In this document: piece by piece, positions 1 to 6,775 of the stretch
Layout of the letters: each line of letters opens with the position of its first letter
How positions within the stretch are numbered: position 1 is the first letter of the stretch
From: Candidatus Latescibacterota bacterium
GTDB lineage: Bacteria > Krumholzibacteriota > Krumholzibacteriia > Krumholzibacteriales > WJIX01
Assembly: GCA_030643145.1 (NCBI GenBank)
Contig: DAOWMJ010000034.1
Coordinates: forward strand, 1 to 12,675
Reading direction: 5' to 3'
Length of the DNA: 12,675 nt
Notes under the pieces: generated by a model
Database searches by the model: none
Seen by the model: only the letters and a program-made list of their open reading frames with translations
What the model was told of the DNA's origin: nothing
Translations under genes and position numbers: made by a program

Positions 1-485
1 GATCGATTCTTTTCCGAGTTGCCGGCTGCCTCATAAATTTTTCTCGTGAAATTCAGATACGAATCCGCTTCCTCCAAAGATCCCCTCCTGGCCAGAATGG
101 AGGCAAGATTCGATGAAGCCTTTGCGGCGCTATACACTTGATCCCTTCTTAGCGAAAGCTTGTAAACAGTTCTAAGAAGTCTAACAGCACTGGAGTATTC
201 CCCACTATATTTGTATATCAGCGCTCTGTTCACCCAAAGACCCAATGGGTATTCGTCTTCATCCAGAGAATAGAATACTCTCAAAGACTGACGTAGATAA
301 GATAGAGACAGATCAAGTTTTCCCTGTACAAGATATATCCGTGATAGTACTAACGCCGCCCAGGCTCCTGCCCTGGTACGCGCGCCGTTATCTTTCCCTA
401 ATAAAGAAATAAGGGATTCGACAACATTCCCCCTGCCATCCAGGAACCGGCGATACCGTTTTCCCATATCCGGAGGAATAATCAT
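1..485 (-). CDS. TPR-repeat protein, 3' end outside window
   Basis: Partial gene. About 161 residues are visible and the frame is open to the window edge. The start is ATG at 485, preceded by a G-rich ribosome site (GGGGGACC), with an in-frame stop about 45 bp further upstream. The protein begins MIIPPDMGKRYRRFLDG and has no signal peptide or membrane segment. From about residue 40 it shows helix pairs typical of tetratricopeptide repeats: residues 40-72 (AWAALVLSRIYLVQGKLDLS), 82-113 (around NRALIYKYSGEYSSAVRLL) and 119-153 (around ASSNLASILARRGSLEEADS). TPR arrays usually bind other proteins, and in bacteria they occur in scaffolds, regulators and sensor proteins. The functional domain, if any, would lie in the missing C-terminal part. 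It has its own promoter, so it is probably transcribed separately from the permease gene upstream. The TPR call is fairly safe; the role is unknown. Confidence 0.75.
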   Translation of the reverse strand, partial: MIIPPDMGKRYRRFLDGRGNVVESLISLLGKDNGARTRAGAWAALVLSRIYLVQGKLDLSLSYLRQSLRVFYSLDEDEYPLGLWVNRALIYKYSGEYSSAVRLLRTVYKLSLRRDQVYSAAKASSNLASILARRGSLEEADSYLNFTRKIYEAAGNSEKNR

Positions 486-536
486 CTCAGGTCCCCCTGT
501 TTGGAAATTGATATTCCGGTTTATTTAGCTTCGCTA

Positions 537-566
537 ATTATACCATATCCCGGCTGGAAAAAGCAA
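537..566 (-). promoter_or_regulatory. Predicted sigma-70 promoter for the TPR gene
   Basis: Read on the minus strand, TTGCTT (561-566) and a perfect TATAAT (537-542) are separated by 18 bp. This would start transcription near 530 and leave a leader of about 45 nt before the ATG at 485. It lies in the 165-bp gap after the permease stop codon. It is a pattern match only. Confidence 0.5.
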
Positions 567-629
567 ATCGCTCTGACTATCGGTTTAGAAAATGGGAAGG
601 AAACCCGTCATATTTGGGCGCTGAACGAA

Positions 630-641
630 GCCGCTCGCGGC
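630..641 (-). terminator. GC-rich hairpin after permease gene, possible terminator
   Basis: The perfect inverted repeat GCCGCTCGCGGC lies 9 bp past the permease stop codon. On the minus strand it is followed by TTCGTTC rather than a clean T tract, so it would be a weak intrinsic terminator at best. Its place between the permease and the TPR promoter fits an end of transcription. Confidence 0.3.
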
Positions 642-650
642 ATTTCCATC

Positions 651-2198
651 TTATCCCTCTTCGTTTCGCACCTTCCGGTATATATAAAAAGATAAAAACA
701 CAACCGCGAAACAGAGATAGCCAAAGGCGTATTTGCCGCCGGCATTCCACCCAAATACACTTACCGTTTCATTTCCAACAAATTTAAAAGCATGAATGAC
801 GCCGAAGAACGCGAGAAACATCCCGGCAAGAGACCAAATGCACGCCTTTATAAAATCCTTTTCTATCAGAAAGACACTTATTGCCGCGAGAATCATAGAA
901 GAAAATACAAACCCCTTCTCAAGCGCCATAAGTCCCATCGCGCCGTTTATTGGAATACCTGCCGCCGCCTGCTCCGCCAGTGTCGTACCAGCTCCCATAT
1001 ATCCCTGTTTGAGAATATTTACACCCCACGCGGCGAACGCGGGGAAAAGGCCTACAACTACAGCGGGGGCATGACTTCTTGGAGTGGCTTGAAAGGCTTG
1101 GGCCGCGATAGTAATTCCTATCCACAAAACAATCGCTATACCAGCCTCCATCGGAATTATTGAATGAATAAATCCAATGCAGCCCGCCATAGTAATAATT
1201 AAAAAGAATATTCCGTTGAGAACGGAATACCCGGTTCTCGCGCCCAATCCCTTCCACCCGGGATGCCCAATATAAATTGTCGTAGGGAAACAGGAACCGA
1301 AAAGGGCCGCGATAAGCGTACCAATGCCATCAACGGCAAGAGCCGGTTTGGTCTCATACCTGTCACCGGCCGCTTCGGCGCTTTCAAGATTTTGTATAGA
1401 ACCAAAGACATTAAAAAAAGCCATGGGGATAATAATCGAAAGATACTTGTAAAGATACGGACTTTTTATAACTTCGAATAACCCCGCACCTGTAAATTTT
1501 GGACCATTAAATCCAATTCGGGAAAACGCGTTCACCATATCGCCAGAATCCATTATTCCGAATACCCACGCCAGAATAGTGCCCGTTAGCAAGGCAACCA
1601 TTCCCCCGGGAAGTCCAAAAGGAAATCTCACCTTTGAAAAATACTGAATCAAAATGATAGCCAGGGGCAACATGGCAATAAGGGGATATTCAAATGTCTG
1701 AAGAGCAAAATCCATGGAAATAAATGTTATAGCTATACCGGCCAGAGTAGAAAGAAGGGCCGCCCGTGGGGTAATCCTCCTTAATTTATCCATAAAGAAT
1801 GCCGATCCAAATTCTATAACACCACTCAAAAAACAGGCGAGAAGCCCAACCTTCCACGCAATCTCATAGCTTCCCGTTTCCCTGTAAACGGGGCCCATTA
1901 TAAATATAAGGTATGCGAACAAGCTAACTGTGTTAATCCCGTATGGAAGAGCCGTCACATCACGGCGTTTCTCCTTTTGCGCGAGTTTCCTTGCCTGCCA
2001 GGAATAAAAAAGGTTTCCGAAAACAAGAGAAAGGGCCACGCCAGGCAATATACGCGTAAAAACGAATTCAGCCGGAATCCCGGCAATAATCGGACAAAGA
2101 GAAATAATCAGAAGAAATTGAATCAGGTTATCTATCGCCAGGCCGAAGAATCCATCAATATCGCGTTTTACAACCCATGGATATATATTCTTATTCAT
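651..2198 (-). CDS. NCS2-family nucleobase permease (AzgA-like branch)
   Basis: A 515-residue, strongly hydrophobic inner-membrane protein with about 12-14 predicted membrane segments. It would import a purine or pyrimidine base, probably by ion symport. Family features are the N-terminal RDIDGFFGLAIDNLIQF, the conserved TALPYGINTVS half-helix region, SAEAAGD in the middle, and the second half-helix region GSCFPTTIYIGHPGW followed by GARTGYSVLNGIFF. These resemble the xanthine/uracil and AzgA-type permeases, but I cannot assign the substrate. I chose the ATG at 2198 because a textbook AGGAGG (2203-2208) sits 4 nt before it. The frame stays open upstream for another 18 codons, but that extension is hydrophilic with no ribosome site. 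The gene stands alone between a 400-bp leader region and a GC-rich hairpin. Two STAS genes and a DUF523/TudS-like gene lie upstream, which suggests a nucleobase theme. Confidence 0.85.
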   Translation of the reverse strand: MNKNIYPWVVKRDIDGFFGLAIDNLIQFLLIISLCPIIAGIPAEFVFTRILPGVALSLVFGNLFYSWQARKLAQKEKRRDVTALPYGINTVSLFAYLIFIMGPVYRETGSYEIAWKVGLLACFLSGVIEFGSAFFMDKLRRITPRAALLSTLAGIAITFISMDFALQTFEYPLIAMLPLAIILIQYFSKVRFPFGLPGGMVALLTGTILAWVFGIMDSGDMVNAFSRIGFNGPKFTGAGLFEVIKSPYLYKYLSIIIPMAFFNVFGSIQNLESAEAAGDRYETKPALAVDGIGTLIAALFGSCFPTTIYIGHPGWKGLGARTGYSVLNGIFFLIITMAGCIGFIHSIIPMEAGIAIVLWIGITIAAQAFQATPRSHAPAVVVGLFPAFAAWGVNILKQGYMGAGTTLAEQAAAGIPINGAMGLMALEKGFVFSSMILAAISVFLIEKDFIKACIWSLAGMFLAFFGVIHAFKFVGNETVSVFGWNAGGKYAFGYLCFAVVFLSFYIYRKVRNEEG

Positions 2199-2426
2199 CT
2201 TTCCTCCTTCAGCCCTGTGTATAATCCATTTAGAAATCAAAATTAAAAACAAAACCCGATTAACGATTGCGCTGCAAGCTGAAACCAGTCAATTCCAATC
2301 GTCAACATTCAGGAACCGTACCCGGATCAACATTATATTCTATCTTTGTTAACTGATTCTACACTTTCAATTAAAGTTATTACAATGATTATCAAAATAT
2401 TCCTGTAACTTAACCTTTATTTCTAA

Positions 2427-2435
2427 GGGGGGGGG
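2427..2435. repeat. G9 homopolymer tract
   Basis: Nine consecutive G residues on the plus strand (C9 on the minus strand), the longest G/C run seen in an otherwise AT-leaning intergenic region. It may be a slippage site or a sequencing or assembly length error. It sits 5 nt before an ATG on the plus strand. Confidence 0.9.
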
Positions 2436-2471
2436 TTTTCATGAGCCCAGAGGTCATCCAAAGATCGCTTA

Positions 2472-2487
2472 TTCCAATAATTTGGAA
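2472..2487. repeat. Perfect inverted repeat, possible operator
   Basis: TTCCAA-TAAT-TTGGAA is a 16-bp sequence with perfect dyad symmetry of 6-bp arms. No T tract follows on either strand, so it is not an intrinsic terminator. Its size and symmetry fit a dimeric repressor site between the STAS genes and the permease. No regulator can be named. Confidence 0.4.
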
Positions 2488-2598
2488 CACATCAACAATT
2501 TTTACGCTCTTTATAGATTAACCTGGGATGATCGAAGCAAAGTTTCGAATAATCAATTCTATTAGCGGTGTTGTAAAATAAACGCTATGAAACCGCGG

Positions 2599-2940
2599 TT
2601 AATTCTTAAAACTTGCTATCGCTTCTTCTTCAGAGTCATAGACATCAAATATCATATTAAGGCGAGTTACCTGTAAAATTCCGAGAATCCTGTCATTCGG
2701 CTTACAGAGTTTTATCACTCCGCCATCTTTGGCAAGGTGCGATCTGGCGGATACAAGAATTCCAAGACCCGTACTTGATATCCATTTAATTTTCGAGAGA
2801 TTTATTACGATATCCAGTTTCTTTTCAGCAGCAAGCTCTTTAACAATATCAACGATCTCCAGATTTTTCGGCCCGCCATGCATCTCACCCGCAAGAACAA
2901 GAACAACAACTCCATCCTTTTCGCTTTTTTTTATTTTCAT
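2599..2940 (-). CDS. STAS-domain protein, anti-sigma factor antagonist type
   Basis: A 113-residue single STAS domain of the SpoIIAA/RsbV kind. In that family the small cytoplasmic protein binds an anti-sigma factor or other switch kinase, and release is controlled by phosphorylation of a Ser or Thr in a D-S-(S/T)-G-L-G motif. Here the equivalent is KWISSTGLGIL, with SSTGLG at residues 55-60, so hydroxyl residues are kept at the phosphorylation site while the preceding Asp is Ser. The N-terminal strand VVVLVLAGEMHGGPK and the C-terminal DRILGILQVTRLNMIFDVYDS are typical of the fold. The ATG has a good GGGAG site. It lies 28 bp after the second STAS gene, with which it shares GGPK and KWI motifs, so the two look like a tandem duplication in one operon. 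No partner kinase, phosphatase or sigma factor is visible. Confidence 0.88.
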   Translation of the reverse strand: MKIKKSEKDGVVVLVLAGEMHGGPKNLEIVDIVKELAAEKKLDIVINLSKIKWISSTGLGILVSARSHLAKDGGVIKLCKPNDRILGILQVTRLNMIFDVYDSEEEAIASFKN

Positions 2941-2968
2941 AACAACTCCCTTTTAGAAATAATCAATA

Positions 2969-3313
2969 TTATTTAAAATCCTCAATAGCGTCTTCAACAT
3001 TATTAAATTCTTTAAAAACGGTGGGGGTCAGCCCACATGTCCGAAGAACTACTTTCACTCTATCTGTAATCCCAACAAGATTTATATATCCTTCATTCCT
3101 TCGAACAGAAGCATAGGAAGCTATTAAAACCCCGGCGCCCAGAGAATTAATCCATTTAACCTCTGTTATGTCAAAAATGAAATTTATCTTTCCCTCAGTG
3201 AGAGTATTTTTGACAAGTTCCTGTAACTCCTGAGATTTAGGGCCTCCATCAATTTGGCCCTTTAATTCAACAATTACTACATCGTTTTCCTGCCTAGTAT
3301 TGATGGTCAACAT
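2969..3313 (-). CDS. STAS-domain protein, diverged twin
   Basis: A 114-residue single STAS domain, the promoter-proximal member of the pair. It starts at ATG 3313 behind a clear AGGAG site. The fold features are present: VVIVELKGQIDGGPK near the N terminus, the strand INFIFDITEVKWI, and the C-terminal DRVKVVLRTCGLTPTVF. The signature loop reads WINSLGAG, with NSLGAG at residues 56-61. Compared with the family D-S-S/T-G-L-G, the first residue is Asn, the second is Ser57, the third is Leu58, and Ala replaces the conserved Leu after Gly. A phosphoacceptor is therefore possible only at Ser57, or this copy is not regulated by phosphorylation. It probably works with its neighbour, for example as a mixed dimer or a paired switch, but that is inference. 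Confidence 0.87.
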   Translation of the reverse strand: MLTINTRQENDVVIVELKGQIDGGPKSQELQELVKNTLTEGKINFIFDITEVKWINSLGAGVLIASYASVRRNEGYINLVGITDRVKVVLRTCGLTPTVFKEFNNVEDAIEDFK

Positions 3314-3410
3314 ATTACTCTCCTCGATTCAGACAACTCTATCTTTCTTAAAGGCAACTGAATAATACAACAGGGCATTACTATATACTAACATAAAATT
3401 TCAGTTCGTA

Positions 3411-3439
3411 ATATTATCACTACCCCTCGAGGGTGTCCA
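3411..3439 (-). promoter_or_regulatory. Predicted STAS-operon promoter with palindrome in spacer
   Basis: On the minus strand TGGACA (3434-3439, five of six consensus bases) is 17 bp from TAATAT (3411-3416, four of six), with TG one base before the -10 as in extended -10 promoters. The spacer contains the perfect 10-bp palindrome CCCTCGAGGG (3424-3433). The leader to the ATG at 3313 would be about 90 nt. The palindrome could be a repressor operator or, alternatively, a hairpin ending the DUF523 transcript, although no T tract follows. Confidence 0.4.
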
Positions 3440-3453
3440 GAACTAATTCGCCG

Positions 3454-4017
3454 TCATTTTTCTCTCGAAGAAACAGACGCTCTGATTCTGTGCATAAACG
3501 CCTTTTTGACTAACGGATTTTTCAATGTTTCTTCACTTTCGATAGCGAGAACGGGAAAAATATCTTTTACTGCTTTCACAAAAAACCCGTCCCCAAAGGC
3601 AACCGGAATGTCATCATCCGGATTATTAAATATTTTTGTTCCGCCGATTCCGCAGGACGGAGACTTGCTCTTCATTATAAAACCATCGGGAGGGGGAATA
3701 GATTGAAGAAAATTCAAAGAAAATTTTATCATATCCGAGGTTAAATCCATTCCAGTAGAGGGTTGAACAAGCCTGGTCTTTCTATTAAAAAAAACTACGC
3801 GAATGGGATCTCTTGGGATGCTTAAACCCATTTCAACTTCTGGGCAAACGAGGATTGGATTCACCTCCGAAACAATATCTCTGACAGTGGCTGATTCAAC
3901 TCCCGAAGCGTCATATCTGCATTTTTCAAATCCAAGACATTTGCTTATAACAATTCTTGGGTTCGAATTTTTCCGCAAATCAGTCACTCCATCTTCTACT
4001 GCTGTTTTGTTAATCAT
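3454..4017 (-). CDS. DUF523 protein, TudS-like putative Fe-S desulfidase
   Basis: A 187-residue DUF523 protein. A characterised family member, TudS, is a thiouracil desulfidase that carries a 4Fe-4S cluster held by three cysteines. All three cysteine motifs are visible: SKCLGFEKCRYDA (Cys27), CPEVEMGLSIPRDP (Cys58) and KSKSPSCG (Cys122), with an extra Cys33 in the first motif. No membrane segment is seen, so it should be cytoplasmic. The DUF1722 domain sometimes fused to this family is absent. The start is uncertain: neither candidate has a good ribosome site. I give the ATG at 4017, but a TTG at 4032 sits directly against the purM TAA stop and could be used by translational coupling. It is evidently cotranscribed with purM. 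The domain call is strong; activity on thiouracil in particular is inference. Confidence 0.85.
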   Translation of the reverse strand: MINKTAVEDGVTDLRKNSNPRIVISKCLGFEKCRYDASGVESATVRDIVSEVNPILVCPEVEMGLSIPRDPIRVVFFNRKTRLVQPSTGMDLTSDMIKFSLNFLQSIPPPDGFIMKSKSPSCGIGGTKIFNNPDDDIPVAFGDGFFVKAVKDIFPVLAIESEETLKNPLVKKAFMHRIRASVSSREK

Positions 4018-4032
4018 AAAAGAAAAAGACAA

Positions 4033-5055
4033 TTATTCTAAACAGACCTTGCCATCCCCCTGAACAACGCTCCCAACACGGAAAGGATCCCAGCGAAGTC
4101 CCTCAACCCGGGGTATCTTCTCTTCATCCTTCGCCGGAATAATCACTATCATTCCAATTCCCATATTAAAAACCCTGAACATTTCATTCTTCGAGACTTT
4201 ACCCCGCCGTCCTAAATACTCAAAAACAGCGGGAATATCCCAGGAAGTGGTATCTATTTCAACCGAAACATTTTCCGGCAATATCCTCGGGATATTGTCA
4301 ATTATACCGCCACCTGTTATATGAACCAATCCATTAATAGTTACATGTTTGGACAAGATCTGAAATTCATTCAGATAGCTGCGGTGAATTTCAAGAAGTT
4401 CATCCACCACCTTCTTCCCCGTTCCCGGCAGAATATCATCCAGCCCCAACTTCTCATCTTCAAAAATAATCCTCCTGGCCAGAGAATACCCATTTGTATG
4501 AAGGCCACTGGAGGGAAACGCCCAAATGACATCTCCGGACTTAATCATGCTTCCATCGATTATGTCCGACTTCTCAACAATCCCTACTATAGATCCCGCC
4601 AAATCATATTCCTCATCAATATAAAACCCGGGCATCTCAGCTGTTTCCCCGCCAATCAACGCGCAACCGTTACTTTTGCACCCTCTGGCAAATCCCGATA
4701 TAACATCAGTCATAATCCCGGGGTTCAGTTTACCGCATCCAAAATAATCAAGAAAAAAGAGGGGGATCGCGCCCTGAACAAGAATATCGTTAACACAATG
4801 ATTTACTAGATCTTCTCCCACAGTGTTATGCCTCCCCGATAGAAAGGCCACTTTCAGTTTAGTCCCTACACCATCCACACTTGATACAAGAACAGGTTCA
4901 GAGTACTCATCCGGTATCTTAAACAAACCTCCGAAATTACCTGTCTCCGAAAGAACATTATTGCTCCATGTATTCTTTATCATGCCGCTGACATTCTTTA
5001 GCGCCCTACCCGCGGCATCTATATCAACACCTGACTCTTCATACTTAGAATTCAA
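4033..5055 (-). CDS. purM: Phosphoribosylformylglycinamidine cyclo-ligase (AIR synthetase)
   Basis: A 340-residue cytoplasmic enzyme of purine synthesis that closes the imidazole ring, turning FGAM into AIR with ATP. Family motifs are clear: YEESGVDIDAAGRAL at the N terminus, SSVDGVGTKLKVA, NHCVNDILVQGAIPLFFLDY, GGETAEMPGFY, SSGLHTNGYSLAR, HITGGGIIDNIPRILP, and FNMGIGM near the C terminus. I chose the TTG at 5055 because GGGAGGG lies 7 nt upstream and the protein then begins LNSKYEESGVD, as PurM proteins do. An ATG at 5148 would add 31 residues with no family resemblance. The length matches the usual 340-350. A 226-bp gap precedes it; a TATACT is present there (5186-5191) but I found no convincing -35, so the promoter is unresolved. 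The DUF523 gene follows without a gap. Confidence 0.96.
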   Translation of the reverse strand: MNSKYEESGVDIDAAGRALKNVSGMIKNTWSNNVLSETGNFGGLFKIPDEYSEPVLVSSVDGVGTKLKVAFLSGRHNTVGEDLVNHCVNDILVQGAIPLFFLDYFGCGKLNPGIMTDVISGFARGCKSNGCALIGGETAEMPGFYIDEEYDLAGSIVGIVEKSDIIDGSMIKSGDVIWAFPSSGLHTNGYSLARRIIFEDEKLGLDDILPGTGKKVVDELLEIHRSYLNEFQILSKHVTINGLVHITGGGIIDNIPRILPENVSVEIDTTSWDIPAVFEYLGRRGKVSKNEMFRVFNMGIGMIVIIPAKDEEKIPRVEGLRWDPFRVGSVVQGDGKVCLE

Positions 5056-5062
5056 CCGCCAA

Positions 5063-5069
5063 CCCTCCC
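5063..5069 (-). promoter_or_regulatory. purM: Ribosome binding site that fixes the purM TTG start
   Basis: GGGAGGG on the minus strand, 7 nt before TTG 5055. It supports the non-ATG start, which also gives the N terminus expected of PurM. Confidence 0.65.
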
Positions 5070-5281
5070 ATATTAATGATAAACAACATATCCCCGTATG
5101 GCGATTGAACGGCATTGCGACTCCAACAAAACAAGTACCAATCACCATATGTGAGCGCTGCCAAGGGGCAACATTACATTATTTTAGTATACTCAACTAC
5201 CCTCAGGATACCAGAGCAAATATATATTATTCTTGAAATAGCAGTGCTCTTTCATTCCATATAATTTTTATTGGGGCAGAA

Positions 5282-6598
5282 TTAGACTTGTACCTTATCG
5301 CGAGACAGATGGGTCGTTTCTGTAATCGTGTCGGATTCAGCAAGCACCGGGAAATCCCCATTATTGTACAAATGAAGGACAAGATCGGCAATATCCCTTT
5401 GAAACTGAGTTCCCTTATTTGTTTCCAGCTCTTCTAAAACTTTTTTAATCGGCAAAGCCTTTCTGTATGGACGATCCGAGGTCATTGCGTCAAAAGCATC
5501 GACAACATTCAGGATATGCGCCCCCATTGGAATTTCATCCTCTTTAAGGCCACGGGGATAGCCCTTGCCATCGGGACGCTCGTGGTGACATCGAATAATT
5601 TGAGCGGCTTTCTTTAAAAATTTCAACTCTTCGACTATATCAGCGCCAATGTCAGAATGAGAACGAAGCGAATCCCAGTCATCTTCGGTCAGAGGTCCAA
5701 CCTTGTGGAGAATTTCATTATTGACAGCTATTTTCCCTACATCATGGAGCAGAGCGGCATACTGAAGCGTTTCAATTTCTTTCGATGACCAATTCATCCG
5801 TTCGGCTATTCTCAGAGCATACGTTGACACCCTCGAAGAATGCCCGTGAGTGTAAGCGTCTGACGCATCAATAGCGGAAGTCAGGGCGGTTACAGTTTCA
5901 ATATTTGTTTCCCTCATATCCAGATAGAGCTGGAAAGAATAGCGAGCAAGAAAAAGAGGAATGATAAAGAGAGCTATAGTCCATTCTCCAACATTCGAAT
6001 AGAGAAGCGCTATTACGGCTCCGATCGGAAGAAAGGCGAAAATATGAAAGAAATACCACATATAATTCTGTTTCCAGACATAAAATGGGTTTTTCCCGCT
6101 ATCAAACGCTATTACAAATGATATCGCCCATGTGTTTACCAAATAATATACTATTCCGGCCGCCAGAAGAGGTATTAGAAAAATTGGAGAATCAGGAGCG
6201 CCCAGGTTACCAAAAACTTTGTAAACATAACCGGAAATGCCAACAGTAATCACCAAGAGTGGTATATTAAATGCCAATTTTTTGATCGGTTTACGTTGTA
6301 AAACACCCTCCGTAAAGAATATTGCGATTGCCTCAACTACAACCATCACAGCAGGGCCAAACAGTATAATCCCCGCGAAATCAATAGTAGATGACGTTGA
6401 AATAGATGATCCGCCGCTTGGTAACGGTACCTGGACAAAATCGGCAATAATAATCAAAACCACAAAGAGGAATATATCTCCCCAGTGCCCATGTGGTAAT
6501 CCCCCAACAAAATAGACAAAAGCGGCTGCTCCAGCTATAATGAAAGCAACGTAGTATACCCTGAATGCCAAACGAGTTTTATCAGTTCTGATACTCAA
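5282..6598 (-). CDS. Membrane HD-GYP domain protein, predicted c-di-GMP phosphodiesterase
   Basis: A 438-residue protein with about seven or eight membrane segments in residues 12-220, followed by a cytoplasmic HD-GYP domain (about 232-410). Members of this family hydrolyse cyclic di-GMP with a two- or three-metal centre. The metal and signature residues are all there: THGHSSRV (250-256), HDVGK (285-289), RSHSDIG (312-318), HHERPDGKGYP (338-348) and DAFDAMTSDRPYR (367-379), so it should be active. The membrane half has SGGSSISTSSTIDFAGIILF, a pattern I associate with uncharacterised integral-membrane sensor regions of HD-GYP proteins; the signal is unknown. The start is TTG at 6598 with AGGAG 4 nt upstream and an in-frame stop further upstream; no ATG fits. 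It has a 177-bp upstream gap containing an 11-bp-spaced direct repeat. Confidence 0.92.
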   Translation of the reverse strand: MSIRTDKTRLAFRVYYVAFIIAGAAAFVYFVGGLPHGHWGDIFLFVVLIIIADFVQVPLPSGGSSISTSSTIDFAGIILFGPAVMVVVEAIAIFFTEGVLQRKPIKKLAFNIPLLVITVGISGYVYKVFGNLGAPDSPIFLIPLLAAGIVYYLVNTWAISFVIAFDSGKNPFYVWKQNYMWYFFHIFAFLPIGAVIALLYSNVGEWTIALFIIPLFLARYSFQLYLDMRETNIETVTALTSAIDASDAYTHGHSSRVSTYALRIAERMNWSSKEIETLQYAALLHDVGKIAVNNEILHKVGPLTEDDWDSLRSHSDIGADIVEELKFLKKAAQIIRCHHERPDGKGYPRGLKEDEIPMGAHILNVVDAFDAMTSDRPYRKALPIKKVLEELETNKGTQFQRDIADLVLHLYNNGDFPVLAESDTITETTHLSRDKVQV

Positions 6599-6725
6599 GA
6601 TTCTCCTGAAAAACCACGGTTATTACCACAATTACCCCTCCGATATAACTCTATAGAAATCAAACGCACTTTCCATGCCAATCTATAACATATCAAAACA
6701 AAATTCTTAAGAACCTGTTCCGGCT

Positions 6726-6743
6726 AATCGGTCATGAATCGGT
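6726..6743. repeat. Direct repeat at 11-bp spacing upstream of HD-GYP gene
   Basis: AATCGGT occurs at 6726-6732 and again at 6737-6743, one helical turn apart, in the leader region of the HD-GYP gene. Spacing of this kind is seen for tandem-binding regulators such as OmpR/PhoB-type proteins. This is a pattern only, with no regulator identified. Confidence 0.35.
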
Positions 6744-6775
6744 AATAACACAAGTCTTCAATTCGGAAGTGACAT

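Larger units (their letters stand above)
2199..2598. other. 400-bp intergenic region upstream of permease
   Basis: I see no convincing gene here. On the minus strand a perfect TATAAT (2332-2337) could serve the permease with a leader of about 130 nt, but it has no good -35 element at 16-18 bp. A run of nine Gs and a 6-bp inverted repeat with a 4-base loop lie further upstream and are listed separately. The palindrome AACCGCGGTT (2591-2600) overlaps the stop codon of the neighbouring STAS gene and has no T tract after it. I looked for a purine riboswitch core and did not recognise one. Confidence 0.5.

Noticed and set aside
501..1481. Several plus-strand open frames (501-695, 792-1163, 796-1074, 1263-1481) and minus-strand frames at 919-1257 and 1199-1411
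   Set aside because: Apart from the first, which mostly covers the short intergenic gap, they lie antisense to or out of frame with the permease gene. None has a recognisable domain.
2199..2252. An 18-residue N-terminal extension of the permease
   Set aside because: AGGAGG 4 nt before ATG 2198 marks that as the start.
2199..2450. Purine riboswitch before the permease
   Set aside because: I did not find the conserved core or a three-way junction pattern. A covariance search would be decisive.
5056..5148. A longer purM starting at ATG 5148
   Set aside because: The extra 31 residues are unlike any PurM N terminus. TTG 5055 has a strong ribosome site and gives the expected start.
4321..5236. 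Plus-strand open frames of 162 and 137 codons opposite purM
   Set aside because: They mirror the purM coding sequence on the other strand, and their translations show no family pattern.
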